Source: Brachycybe producta (Eukaryota > Arthropoda > Diplopoda > Playtdesmida > Andrognathidae). Taken from it: DNA of 64,000 nt. Below are positions 44,301 through 55,408 of the stretch, in pieces. Both the position numbers and the translations under genes were made by a program. Under the pieces are notes generated by a model. The model was not told the origin of the DNA. It was given only the letters and a program-made list of their open reading frames with translations, and ran no database searches. Within the stretch, counting starts at the first letter, position 1. The number at the start of each line of letters is the position of its first letter. Location of the stretch: assembly GCA_036925085.1 (NCBI GenBank), contig JAUPFP010000005.1:1688001-1752000 (forward strand), given 5' to 3'.

Positions 44301-47300
44301 AATGAGTGGGGGTTTAATATTTTATAGGCGTAAATTTGTGATTTTATAATAGGTTTTATTTTTTATACAGGTTTTATATGTTTTAATACGTTTTATGTGT
44401 TTTATACATCCCGTGTTATACATCAACGTGTAAAACAAAACCTATTTATAAAATCACAAATTTGTATGCCTATAAAATATTAAACCCCACTCATTCTATC
44501 AAGTTTGTTTTCATTTAATTTGAATTAAGTTAAATGAAAACAAACTTAAAACAATGAGTGAGGCGTTATATTATGTTCGTTCTACTATAAGGAATTGTGT
44601 CTCTCCAGAGAAATACTGATAAGTATTAATGTCTCTAAATATTTCAATTAACAGTTACAATTCAATTTTAAAATATTTAATTTTTCTTTTTCAGCCTTTT
44701 TTTTCCTTTGCAATTTTTCAATTTTTTCCATTGCAAATTTGCAACTTTTTTTTAATGAAGCACTTTGTTTTGAACATTTAAAAAATCTTGTAATTTTGTT
44801 TTATTAAACTTTTTCTACTTTTTTTACTTTCACATTATATGTTTGGTTTTATACAGTATACAAAACAACAGTTTTGAACATCACGTATTATACAGTATAA
44901 AACCGTGTGACCCGAGAAACCGTTCCTCTCTTTGCGTAGTGGTCGACTAATTCATTCCACTTGTTTCCCATGTGTGCCGTAACCCTGCATAATCTTAGGC
45001 TACACATTTTCTTAATATCTACTAGACTCTTATTTGCTGTCACCGCATCCTCATAGTGTGTCTCCATTTGAGACAACCTGCAGGGCAGCCATAGAGTACG
45101 CAGACTGAGACATTCTCGATCCCCTCCTTGCACTCCCCCGCCAACTCTTTCAAAACTTTACGGATTGCTACCAGCACGGCCTGGAAAACTGTGCACACAT
45201 TCGGTAAACATTTATATTTGAATTTCCCCTCCTGGCCGTGCACAATAACCCACGCCCAACCAACTTGCCCAAGTAATTGGGAACCATCTGTATATCCAGT
45301 CATATCATTAGGGCCCCTCTGCCTATCGTCTGTTTGGACCTCGATTGGGAAGGTAGTCCTTAGCCCTGGATGCAGGGTAACTGCTTCCTCCTGCGGCCGT
45401 TCTAATTCCTCGTGTAGTGCTTGATTCATGACCCATACGTTATACCTGCCCCTTGCCAATGTGGATAGAGGCTCACAGCTACTCATTACTTGTAAAGCAC
45501 GGTTTGAAGTCGTACGATAAGCTCTGCACATTGCTAATAAAAACGGCTTTTGAATAGCGTCCAGTCTTTTTACTATTGAGTCGCCTGCTCTCTCGCCCCA
45601 ACACTCAGCGCCATACACTGCCATGAGGACAATCGCTATCCTGTATACTTTTTTAAGGATTCTTAGTTTCATTAACCCACTTTTCTCCACGGATTACAAA
45701 TAAACGAGCTGCCACCAAGCTAATTTTCTTTTGAATACTGATCATATGTGGGATCCAAGAAAACTTTGTCTATTTATACCCCCCAGATAACGCATGGATA
45801 TCTACTCCTTGATTTTTACTCCATCAAGACTAACTAGTGGACCTCTAGAGATATGGCAAGGGTGGAACAAGCAGGCTGTTTTATTTAAAGGGTGGTGATT
45901 CCATTCAAAATCAACACAAAAAGTTGCCATTCTCAACCTCCACATCCCCAATTTGGCCCCGATTTCGTACACATAAGGACCATATAAAACTGTTATGTAT
46001 CAAATTTTAGCCTCCTAACCCCTGTAGTTTTTAAGATATGACTGTTTGAACTTTGCAAAAAAAGTCAAAATTTGGCTTGGCACGGTTCAGTGATTTTCAA
46101 ATATCTCCTGTTATATGCTAGGTAGAATCAAGATGTTGGACTTTTTGGAAAGCTAATTAAACAAGCTTTTTCTATCGATATACATAACATGCCTATACAT
46201 GCAAACAATAGGTCAAAGTTCATCATACGTAAACTTTGACCTCAAATATCAAAAAACCATATTTTTTTCTTGAAAAAATTATATATTTATTGTCCACTCT
46301 TACTGTAGAGGTTCACCAAGTGTCAAGTTGGAAAGCTGTAAACTCTCTAAGTTATAATTTTTTTTAATTTAAAAGGAACAGCTGCGATTCGATTTCTGTT
46401 TAGATTAAAGTTCTTCCATGTATTTTTCCATGTGTCTTCCATGAGTGAAATGGGCATCAATAGAATTTTCAAACAAACGTTTTGTGCAGCAGGTGCCTTT
46501 GTTTTGTAGTATCCTCATCTTCTTTCTTTAATGTATATGTTCTTCCGGCTGATGTGCCGAGGTCAACTTTAGCAAGAATGTCCTTTCTTTGGACAAACAA
46601 AATGTCAGGTTTTGTTGGGAATGTGAATGACTTTGATGGCCCATGTGGTTGCAGGAAGCTGATTTTTACTTCGTCTGCTTCATCATAAACATTTAAAATA
46701 CACCCAACCCACCAGTTGTCATCATATGCACAAGTAATAAAACCTGTTAGGTCTTCTAGTTCCAAATATGCAAATGTTGATGCCACAGTCGATACTGTTT
46801 CTTCTGTATAAGTTTCAGAATTTTAGTACAACTTTGTTTTCACAATTGTGGGATCTGACATTGGAATTATGGCATGTTTCTTCTGAGTCCCAGGAATTCT
46901 ACGTGCAGTTTGGAAACGCTGCTCTAGAAATAAAGCCTCTTCATTGTAATTCTTTGTTGTTGCATATTTAAAGGTACATGCTGTTATATTTACTTTTGCC
47001 CACTCATACAACAGCCTAGGTGTCATAATTTGTGAATCATATGGCCACTGTAAACTTGCACGAGATGCAAGTCTTTTTACTGTTCCTGCTACTCCATCAC
47101 AAGGCCCTTTCCCATGTGAAGTGGCAAAGAAGTGCCACTCTGCTGATACCCCAAAGTCATCCATATGTTTAGTAATGTTAACAAAATTCTTCTTGTTTTT
47201 GTACTGTGCAGCTGATCCATCAGAAAAATAGAAAATGTGGCTTGGCGTATTGCTTGGGAATTTATCGTTTAAAAATGCTATGAAGTATCGCTGAAAAAGA

Positions 47301-50300
47301 TGCACACTGACTGTATCATGGATAAGACAATCAGATATCATAATGAAAGTAGTGTGATCTATGGATTGTGTAGTTGGATTTCTAAAATATGCAACAAATG
47401 GGTGTAGAGTGGCTTGGTCATTATTCCAGTGAAAGGCTTGAACCTCATCCTGTAACACAAAAGAATAATTCTCTGCAAAGTCACACAGAACCAAATATTG
47501 ATTGGCAGCCAATTTTGATTTTAGTTCACTTAAAAAAAATAGCTTGGTTTCGAGCAATAAATGAATGTGGGAGAAGTTGAAGGAGCTTTTCTTGAAATAT
47601 ATCGACGAAATCTTCAGATGTTTGTAATGGTTTCTAAAGTTGACCTGTCAGTGGAAATCCATAATTTGTATGTGATTTCATCAACACAATTAAGGTCAAA
47701 CAGCTCTTGTATATGCGTTTTAAGTCCTGACGTACCAGGGCAACTTTCACAATTTCCCAAATAGCATACAGGCAAGGACGGATTGCAAATGATTTTTGCC
47801 AGACAGTCTTCATAAGACATAAGTGGTTCATCATCGGCAGAACTTAGATCTTTCAATTTGCAGCCTATAAACATTAGCTTCATGTTTTGATGAATTGTGC
47901 AAACACATACACTGTGGGTTCCACTTGCACCAGCTAGCACACAGTTCTTTGGTCGAAGTTCACAAAATTTTGAAAATTCTATTTTCAGTTCTGGATTGTT
48001 TTCTTTGAACAATTTATATGCTTCTTTTAGGTTACATAAAATCTTTTTGCTTGTGGACTTTCACACAATTCTCTTTCATGGAAACAAAATTCTTCTTGCC
48101 AGGCATGCAGCGACTAATTCCATCATCATTATAGAAGTTAATAACAGTTTCTGAAGTGTCATCTGGCAGACCTCTGGCAGGTTTTGGATTTGGAGTTGCG
48201 AGAATTCCCTTTTCCTTTACTAATGTTTTGGCTTTTCTGACCATGTAATTTGAAGCTTCAAATTCATGTTGAATTCTTTTAACACTCTAGCTCTGTGGTA
48301 AAATGGTCAAAATTTGAATTTTTTCACATCTGTTTCGGAGTCTGTACTTTCTAAAATCACATCATCTGGAACCACAACAATCTTACTTTCAATTGCCTGT
48401 TGAACTTTTTTTAATTTTGAAGTAGTGTAATGTTTTTCTTTCAACCTCTTTTTCTTGATGGGAGTTTCTCCAATGAATTGAAGTGTTTCATTTAGTTTGG
48501 CAAAGCTCTCAGTTCTTGCTATTGCTGTATCCAATTCTGAAGATTCTTCAATTGTTGAGTCTGATTGTGAACTGTTATGGTTACTTTATTGTATTGATGA
48601 TGCTTCGGGCATCTCAGAAATTTTCATTCGACATGATGCACAGATTTTGTATTCTGTTGAAATTGTGGGGATTTTTTGAACCATCCATGGCATTACAGCA
48701 CGCAAAGTTTTGGTATAATGTGAATGGCCCACTTTTCCAAAAGGATTACAGCAATGTAATTTCTTTGCAACGTCCATTTTCATTGACACTCTTTCACTTT
48801 AAATAAACTTGAGTTAAAATATATTCTATAACCAAACTGAAACAAATATGTACTTAGATTAAGAACAAATTTTTGAATATAGCAGCCTAGCCTGCATAGC
48901 AGTTAGAACTGACACTAAACATTTTAAATTCCCACTTTCCTGAAACCCCCCTTTTATTTATATATTATTTACTTTTTGCAGAGCCATAAATTTTTATATT
49001 CATAGAATAGTACACTTGTACCCAGCAACCTGATTTCAGCTGTTCCTTTTAAATTAAAAAAATCATAACTTAGAGAATTTTCAGCTTTCCAACTTGACAC
49101 TTGGTGAACCTCTACAGTAAGAGTGGACAATAAATATATAATTTTTTGAAGAAAAAAAATATATGGTTTTTTGAGATATTTGAGGTCAAAGTTTACGTAT
49201 GATGAACTTTGACCTATTGTTTGCATGTATAGGCATGTTATATATATCGATGGAAAGCTTGTTTAATTAGCTTTCCAAAAAGTCCAACATCTTGATTCTA
49301 CTTAGCATATAACAGGATATATTTGAAAATCACTGAACCACGCCGAGCCAAATTTTGACATTTTTCGCAAAGTTCAAACAGTCATATCGTAAAAACTACA
49401 GGGGTTAGGAGGCTAAAATTTGATACATAACAGTTTTATATGGCCCTTATTATGTGTACCAAATTTGAGCAAAATCGGAGATGTTGAGGTTGAGACCCGT
49501 GTTGATATTCGGTGTAATTGCCCTAAATCGAATTTTAACTTGAAGTTGAGGGCCCATTTTTTACAGATTCTCCAAACTGTGCTTAGTGAACTTTCAATCT
49601 TCTTAGCTGACTGGCCTTGGATCATCACTAGAATGTCGTCCACAATGCCTGTGTACTAATATTTGCACCTTCTAGTTCTTCTATATCTCTGAACCAAACT
49701 TCCATTATCAGAATTCATAGCACTAGGCCCAGGCAAGAACCATGGGGACATACTTTTGTGGTACACCGAGTACAGTTTCCACTCTTTATGCTTCGGTCCT
49801 TTAAAAAGGACTTTATGTTATTATACAGGTTTTTTGGGCATTTAATACGACGCAACTGGTGTGTTATTACTGGATACCATGCATTATTAAAAGCGTTCTC
49901 GATGTCCAAAGTTAGTGCTAAAACGTGTTCCCTTTTACTGTGGGTCGATTTAATAGTCGCTATATACCAGTTTATAGTTTGGATGGTGCCTTTCCCTTGG
50001 CCGAAAACCATATTGGTTCTTACTTATCTGGTGTGTTCGTTCCATAAAGTGCAGGAGCCCTCTTGACAATAATTTATCAGATTATCCAAATTACTGGTAA
50101 AAGGCAAACAGGGCGTACCTTTGTGCTTCTTGGTTTTGGAAGCCACACTACCAGGCCCTATTTCCAAACCTTTGGAAAAAAAACCATCTTTGAGGCAACA
50201 ATTTAAAATGAACAGCCACTCATCTTTGACTTCGTCATATAAGTGACGAAACCGAGAAACCGGAAAACCGTCAAGACCAGGTGATTTGTTGACTGTTACT

Positions 50301-53300
50301 GCATAAACAGCCTCTTGAAGCTCAATTAGAGTTAAAGGTAAATCGCTGCCGAATTTATGGTAAACCTCCGGCCGTTGGTCATTGCGCAGTATTCTGTGAC
50401 TCATCATCTTCGTTAACATTATCCTGAGGGAAAATATGAATCCAAAAGAATTTCTTCTCTAGCCTCTGGGTCTTGTACCCACCTCCCATCTTTCCCTTGG
50501 ATACTTATCACTGGCAGGAGCCCTCTGCATCTACCCGTTAAAATTTTAAAGGGCAGGGGAAATGGATCGTTTCCTGAGGATTGTTCACAAAAGGATTTCC
50601 AACTGTCACCCCGTGCTTTTTCGATACTAATTTTATAGTTTTTCTTTTGTCTAAATTTCTCTTTCAAAACCAGCCGTGTACTAATGTCGTTGTAGTGTTG
50701 GAATTTATGCCGAAGTTTCCGCACTTTCCAGTATTCCACCACGAACATCTTCATTTACCTAGAGAGTTGGATTTGGGCATCGACGTCTCACGGGCTTTCA
50801 GGTTCTCCTGCTGGAAGAAGCTTGCCCTTGACTCGGCGTTCTCAAAATCTTTACTCACTTTAATACTATTCAAGCTTAGGGCAAATTTGTCCCAATCTGC
50901 AGCCTTCCATCTTTATCTATTTTCCTGTTCTTGCGAATGAACGTCACAATGAAAGCTACATGCTATGTATTTATGGTCACTTAGGGTTTCGTCATCCAGT
51001 ATCTTCCAGTCATATGTTGGAAAGCCTTTGACCAAAGTTAAATCTATGAAGCTTGATCCGTTTGTGGAAGAAAAGGTTGGACCGTAGCCTGGGTTATTAG
51101 CAATCTCAAAGCCGTGAGTGACAGCAAAGTCAAGAATTTTGCACCCTCGGATGTCCTCCCTTTGCGAACCCCACGCAAAATGTTTACTGTTCAAATCGCC
51201 GAGAATTATCATCGGCCGCTTTATTATCCTATCCATTTCCTCCAGTACCCTCAACATCTTATCCAAGTTTCCATCTGGCTCGCAGTAGGTGTTAAACAAT
51301 AACAAAGCTATTTTCCCCTCCACCAATCAGCACTGCCGCTTAAGTTTGGAGATCGATATTGCGGCAAACCTATGCACTTCCACTCAGGCCTCCTTATGAT
51401 AGTGCATACTTTGCCGACCCCTTCCACTGGCAACCTTCATCCGCCACAAAACGCACTACTAATTCTCTTCTAAAAAGGAAGGAAGGTACGCAGAGGATGT
51501 CAAAGGATCTACCCACCTCTGTTAATAGCGTATTGGCCTCTTTTCCTTTGCCCGTATTTATCTGTAAAATTTCCACTCTTTCTCCCTTATTAGTATTTCT
51601 TCCATTTCTAGAGTTTTCGTTTCTATCCATAATCGATTCTTACCCTTGCCATCTCCAATTGCATTTTAAATACCGGACAGAGCGTGTCATTTGCATTTCG
51701 CAAATGACACGCTCTGTCCGCTCCCTAATAGATAAACCAGCCTTCTGGCTACAGTTTTCCTTCTCTGCTTTGCATTCTTTGACCTTGTGTTCCCCTCCAC
51801 ATTGTTTGCATTTCCCTCCAGTATTTTTGCATTCATTTGCCATATGGCTGAACCTCATTACACCGGTAGCATCTCAAAGTATCCGCTGCCTCTTCCACAT
51901 GACACTTCATCCGTTCTTGCTCAATACATTATTTAAAGAACTTTACACTTACTGATGCTATAACGTTGCTCCTGATTTCGTTTCTGCATTTCCGAGTGCT
52001 CAAAACCTTGAAACTCTTTTGAAATTCTATCGCTCCACCACTATGCTCAATCAATTCTTTATTATCCTCTAATATGTTTTTGGCCACTTCGCCAACATCC
52101 TCCGTTTCCACCCCTTGTATTAAAATTCTCGGGGGTCTTTTTCCTAAGGTTATGGCCTTAAAGCCCTGCAAGCTCTAGACCTTTTCTACCAATTTATCAC
52201 AGTACACTTTATTTTCGGTTTCGATTAGGAGCCCTCCTTTCTTTGCTTGTCGTACAGAACGGAAGCCTCCTCCTCCTACGTCACAAGGACTTAATTGAGG
52301 ATTTTAAGATCTCCTTTATCTTGCCTGGATCACTAGGTCCTTCTACATTATTCACATATGATGCATACAATGGAACGTTCTTGTAGGTGGCTCGGCACTG
52401 CGCGTCAGTGGGCAACTAGCTTTATTCTGAAGAAAGAATTTTGGACCCCCCTTCCAATAACAAAAATCCTGGCTATGGCATTTGTGCCGTAGTTTTTGAA
52501 AAACAAATTTAGGGTAACCACTGTTCTAGACTAGTCAAATAGATAATTATTTTTTCTGAGAATGAGATCTGAATAAATAATTTCAGTTTTTGGGCTGGGT
52601 AACGCCAAATTCTTTTTTCTACTATTCCAAGGGTATAAATGTGGTATAATGTAGCATTGACTAAAGCAGTGACTCGTGATCTTGAAACGAGCACATTGTT
52701 TTCAATGGACCTTTCAGCATTGCGTAAAGCATCAGCTCTATAATGAAAACGAGATGTTTATTTTTTTTTCAACGGTGACTGAACTCTGGATGCTCATTGG
52801 TAATTTGAAGGCCATTTTCGCTGTTTTGCCTGATATGTTGTTTTCACTATTATTTAAGAAAATGCTTTTCTTTTGTTAAAGTCACCTTCCCCCTTTCCCT
52901 TCCTGGAAAAATGAAACTGAAATCGCAGCTTTCACGGTTTCACGACTATAACATTTTCTCATGGCAGGATGGTATAAGTAACGTAACAAAAGATTTTTCA
53001 TTTTAAGCAATAGATAAACGTATATGTTGCATCCATTTGGTATAATTGTCTATTACATGAATGTATGTCCTTTTCACAAAATGCACTTCGATTGTTCTGA
53101 TAGAAAACGCGAAATGGACATAGATTTTGTTTAATGGACAAGTTAAACGAAATGGATGCGACATATGTCAAACAGCAAAAATGGCCTTAATGTATCAGTA
53201 GCCATAGTTCGTGGCAAGAAAAATAAATACATTGGTTTTCTTGGTAGAGTTTTGATACTTTGTGAAATAAATACTTTTAAGTGTTTTCTCAACTATTGTT

Positions 53301-54973
53301 TCAACGTCACGAGTCACTGCTTTAGTTGATGCTTTTATTGTTTTAAATCACTTTTTGTTTTCTCAATGCTTTGGTCGATACATGAACTCTGGATAGTAAT
53401 TGGTCGTTTGAAGACCACCTTCGCCTTCTGACGAGAGATAGGCAAATTTTCTCTTGTTTATTTCTATTGTTTCGCCTTAGACTATTACTTTACTGGACTG
53501 GCAACTCCCTGTCTTCTACATGTTAAAGCGTTAAATGCATGTTCATAGGCAAAAGTGACGCCAGCTCCGTCTGGTGGCATTATTTTTAAAGAAAATCGGG
53601 AGTGAAAGTTTTTTTTTGGTGTGGTTCGACGTTGATTGATGTAATGCCCTCCCTATTCCTAATTGTAGTGTAGTTCTTCATTGGCCATACTTTTTATACT
53701 AATATATAAAAATACACCCTACATAGCTACAAAATGAACTCGTCCAAAACTTGACTTTTACTATTCAAGTTCATATACCATAGTCCCGCTAGGTGCGCCA
53801 CTTGGAAAACTACGATTCATAACTGTCAAACACAAAATTTCGGGAGTTGCCAGTCCAGTAAAGTAATAGTCTAAGGTTTCACCTTTCCCTTCCTAGAAAA
53901 AAATGTGTCGATGCTTCAGTATGTATGCTTGAATGCGACTCTGAAGTCGCAGCTTGAGTTTATGCTAGACAGTGTTGGGGGGAAATACTTTTAAATAGTA
54001 TTTTAAATAAAATACAAAATAGTTTCATGAAAATGTATTTAAATTAAAATACAAAATACAAATTTTTACTTTTATTTAAAATACAAAATACTTTCAAAAA
54101 AGTATTTAAAATACTAAAATATTTACTTCATCTTATATGTCTTGAGGAGTAATAACTGTTGGAAGCATTTGTAACTTAATCTATTCCTTCTTGGAATTAC
54201 TGTCAAACCTGCATTTGAGAACAACCTTTCAACAGGGGGAATTGCAACTTAAGTTCCATTCAACTTCATAAAGGTAGCCTTGATGCTTGGAATCTGGTGC
54301 AATACTTGGATGTCTAACGTTCGTTTTTCTTCAATGTAACGAAGGCGACATGCCTTTGTTAACTTAACTTCGGCAAAGTTTAGACAAAGGAAAAAAATCT
54401 TTTGAAGGTGACAATTTTTTAAATAGTATTTTGTAGTAATTACAATAGTAAAATACTATAAATAAAAAGTTATTTCAAAATAGAAATACATTATTTAATG
54501 GATGTATTTCAAATACAACTACTAAATATAAAAGAAGTATTTAAAATAGTATTTTAATTATGTGTATTTAAAATACTCCCCAACACTGATGCTAGAGTGG
54601 ATGCTTCTAACATGTTTTCACAATAAGGAGGTAGTAAGCTTATTTTTTTCCCAAAATATTTTTATATATAATTATATATAATTTATATATAATTTTATAT
54701 ATATAAATATCATTACAAGCAGTTTCAAAATGTATGCGTTTTATACATTTGAATGGAGCGTGCTCCTTTTCATTTGTGCTAATTTAATTCTAATGTATTT
54801 TGTCATACGTCATAATAGTTTTTTTACTTTTAGGTGGAATTGCGTTTCACAATTGTATACAGACATATGAATGTTGCTTATTATGGCATCTTTTTCAGAT
54901 ATACTTAAGAAACGAGGACTTGAAAACGTAACTGTTGATGATCTTGTTCAAGAATTGACTCCTGTCGGAAGAT
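41300..54973 (+). CDS. ENY2: ENY2 (Sus1 homologue), exons 1-4; last exon beyond window
   Basis: ENY2/Sus1 is a small helical protein of the SAGA histone H2B deubiquitinase module and of the TREX-2 mRNA-export complex at nuclear pores. Four coding exons join in frame with canonical splice sites: 41300-41316, 41389-41469, 42489-42559, 54899-54973. Diagnostic segments are [11 protein letters not shown] (exon 2), [19 protein letters not shown] (exon 3) and [19 protein letters not shown] (exon 4), all close to animal ENY2. The start ATG precedes a short Ser/Asp-rich N-terminus. The family is about 100 aa, so about 20 C-terminal residues (the last helix) are missing; exon 4 ends after the first base of a codon and I found no matching exon before 64000. 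Reading through exon 4 would meet a stop within four codons. Introns are full of transposons. Identification is firm; the gene is incomplete here. Confidence 0.93.
41389..41469 (+). CDS. ENY2: ENY2 exon 2
   Basis: Acceptor TTCTTCAACAG, donor GTCAGT. Encodes the first helix region ending [12 protein letters not shown], with a split Arg codon at the 3' edge. The intron before it is only 72 bp. Confidence 0.92.
41542..42120. mobile_element. TTAA-flanked MITE in ENY2 intron 2
   Basis: TTAA at 41542-41545 and 42117-42120 border inverted ends GAGGCTACGTCAC and GTAATGTAGCCTC. The arms pair over about 200 bp (GCGCTAGCATCGTTTTTCTA and its inverse). Further members: 42897-43576, 57985-58278 (right half) and 60486-63487. 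The TTAA duplication suits piggyBac- or Kolobok-type transposases; none is present. Confidence 0.82.
42135..42465 (-). pseudogene. CR1-like LINE RT fragment in ENY2 intron 2
   Basis: The minus strand encodes [20 protein letters not shown] and [11 protein letters not shown], then a degraded HEYLGI block. This matches the segment after the FADD motif in the LINE at 16936-18015. It is short and full of stops. Confidence 0.75.
42489..42559 (+). CDS. ENY2: ENY2 exon 3
   Basis: Acceptor TTTTTATGTAG, donor GTAATA. Encodes [19 protein letters not shown] then FHCK, the most conserved part of ENY2. Confidence 0.95.
42670..43745. mobile_element. Palindromic element with nested TTAA MITE
   Basis: The outer arms, about 42770-42896 and 43577-43705, are inverted (GGTTGAAACGAAAAGGTGG and its inverse; CCGCACGGTTAAAAG and its inverse). 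The centre, 42897-43576, is a diverged copy of the TTAA MITE family (GAGACTATTGC ends). Both are in ENY2 intron 3. Confidence 0.72.
43747..44900. mobile_element. Fold-back element with hAT transposase remnant and inner hairpin
   Basis: Long inverted arms: about 43845-44045 pairs with 44640-44830 (TTGCAAATTTGCA and CTTTTCAGCC boxes). On the minus strand at 44060-44242 is a remnant [20 protein letters not shown], like the start of a hAT C-terminal dimerisation domain. A second hairpin at about 44240-44530 (CAAGTTTGTTTTC arms; TTTAATATTTTATAGGC) is nested within. The ends carry repeated TATTATACGT-type motifs. Confidence 0.6.
45890..49523 (-). mobile_element. Sola-like DNA transposon with ~500-bp TIRs, TSD TAAA
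   Basis: The ends GGGTGGTGATTCC and GGTGTAATTGCCC are flanked by TAAA on both sides (45886-45889; 49524-49527). Long inverted repeats, about 45910-46400 against 49025-49510, include GGTCAAAGTT..CATACGTAAACTT and GGTTCACCAAGTGTC. The LINE reading frame is restored when the insert and one TAAA are removed, so the boundaries are firm. The superfamily call is tentative: a 4-bp duplication and a possible D-D-D triad fit Sola, but I did not confirm it. Confidence 0.75.
46469..48789 (-). pseudogene. Transposase of the Sola-like element, several breaks
   Basis: Minus-strand segments in order. 48789-48586: Cys-rich start ([18 protein letters not shown]). 48534-48307: Lys-rich linker. 48244-48032: [18 protein letters not shown] and [16 protein letters not shown]. 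48012-47614: [20 protein letters not shown] then [11 protein letters not shown]. 47557-46823: catalytic part with [27 protein letters not shown] and [13 protein letters not shown]. 46786-46469: a C-terminal domain ([11 protein letters not shown]). D in CDFAEN, D in FSDG and D or E near AEWHFF/PCDG are candidate catalytic acids. The order matches a widespread animal transposase family; about five frame breaks inactivate this copy. Confidence 0.75.
52431..52655. other. Short spacer in ENY2 intron 3
   Basis: No feature recognised between the LINE 5' end and the next inverted-repeat element. Confidence 0.3.
52656..53332. mobile_element. Inverted-repeat element (GACTAAAGCAGTGACTCGTG) with nested MITE
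   Basis: Left end TTGACTAAAGCAGTGACTCG at about 52656 and its inverse CGAGTCACTGCTTTAG near 53310. Nested inside, about 53023-53168, is a MITE with GTTGCATCCATTTGG and AAATGGATGCGAC ends, the same family as the outer element at 25975-26415. Non-coding. Confidence 0.65.
53477..53874. mobile_element. MITE (TTAGACTATTA family), complete copy
   Basis: 398 bp with near-perfect terminal inverted repeats of 33 bp: TTAGACTATTACTTTACTGG onward, mirrored by CCAGTAAAGTAATAGTCTAA. It is the inverse of the split copy at 1932-2368/7679-7702 and lacks about 80 bp of its interior. The termini suit a TA target duplication. Confidence 0.85.
53970..54588 (-). mobile_element. Non-autonomous hAT element, TSD ATGCTAGA
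   Basis: Termini CAGTGTTGGGG and CCCCAACACTG, flanked by a perfect 8-bp duplication ATGCTAGA (53962-53969 and 54589-54596), both diagnostic of hAT. The minus strand near 54180-54360 encodes a short remnant of the hAT C-terminal domain ([20 protein letters not shown]). About 619 bp; it needs a transposase in trans. Confidence 0.92.
54899..54973 (+). CDS. ENY2: ENY2 exon 4
   Basis: Acceptor GCATCTTTTTCAG, donor GTAAGT. Encodes [19 protein letters not shown] then TPVGR, and ends with one base of the next codon. Confidence 0.95.
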
Positions 54974-55408
54974 GTAAGTAATTGCTTTGTCGTGATGTTT
55001 AATGAAATATGGAGTATTGAGAGAGCTTCACGAGTGTGTGTGAATGGGTTGCTTCCACTGCGACAGTCGGAGTATGTTCGTGTATGTAACGGAGTTTGGT
55101 GTCTCTAGTTCGGCATGCAATGAAAATTGTAGGGCTACTTGTCATTTTCCATACTTAACACTAAATTACAGGCCATTTATGATATGATATACTCATATGT
55201 GTCCTAAATCTAATTGGTGGAGTCATTCAATTTCATATCATTGCCTGTGAAGGCATTTCATATATTGGAATGTGAATGTTTATAGACACGGCCGTTTGCG
55301 GGCTGTTTGTTTTAACAAACTGAAAAGATCTGCAATCATCATTGCTGTACATGTTTTCTTCGCCATCTGTACACGTCTACAGTCAGTTAAGAAGATACTT
55401 TATACATC
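54974..55408 (+). other. Region between ENY2 exon 4 and the KRBA2-like gene
   Basis: Start of ENY2 intron 4 and presumed promoter/5' UTR of the KRBA2-like gene. No TATA box or repeat was recognised. Confidence 0.4.

Larger units (their letters stand above)
44905..52430 (-). mobile_element. I/R1/Jockey-superclade LINE with RNase H, split by a DNA transposon
   Basis: Read leftward on the minus strand. ORF1 remnant with zinc knuckles ([13 protein letters not shown], 51640-51858) and upstream [13 protein letters not shown] (51929-52171). Endonuclease 51630-50913 ([25 protein letters not shown]). RT 50754-49528 ([28 protein letters not shown]). After the insertion at 45890-49523 the RT/thumb region resumes and an RNase H follows ([18 protein letters not shown] near 45250-45300). 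The element ends near 44905. Many stops and shifts make it inactive. About 3.9 kb of LINE sequence remains. Confidence 0.82.

Noticed and set aside
54899-54987. ENY2 ending by readthrough of exon 4 at GGAAGATGTAAGTAA
   Set aside because: GTAAGT is a consensus donor, and the conserved C-terminal helix of ENY2 would be lost.
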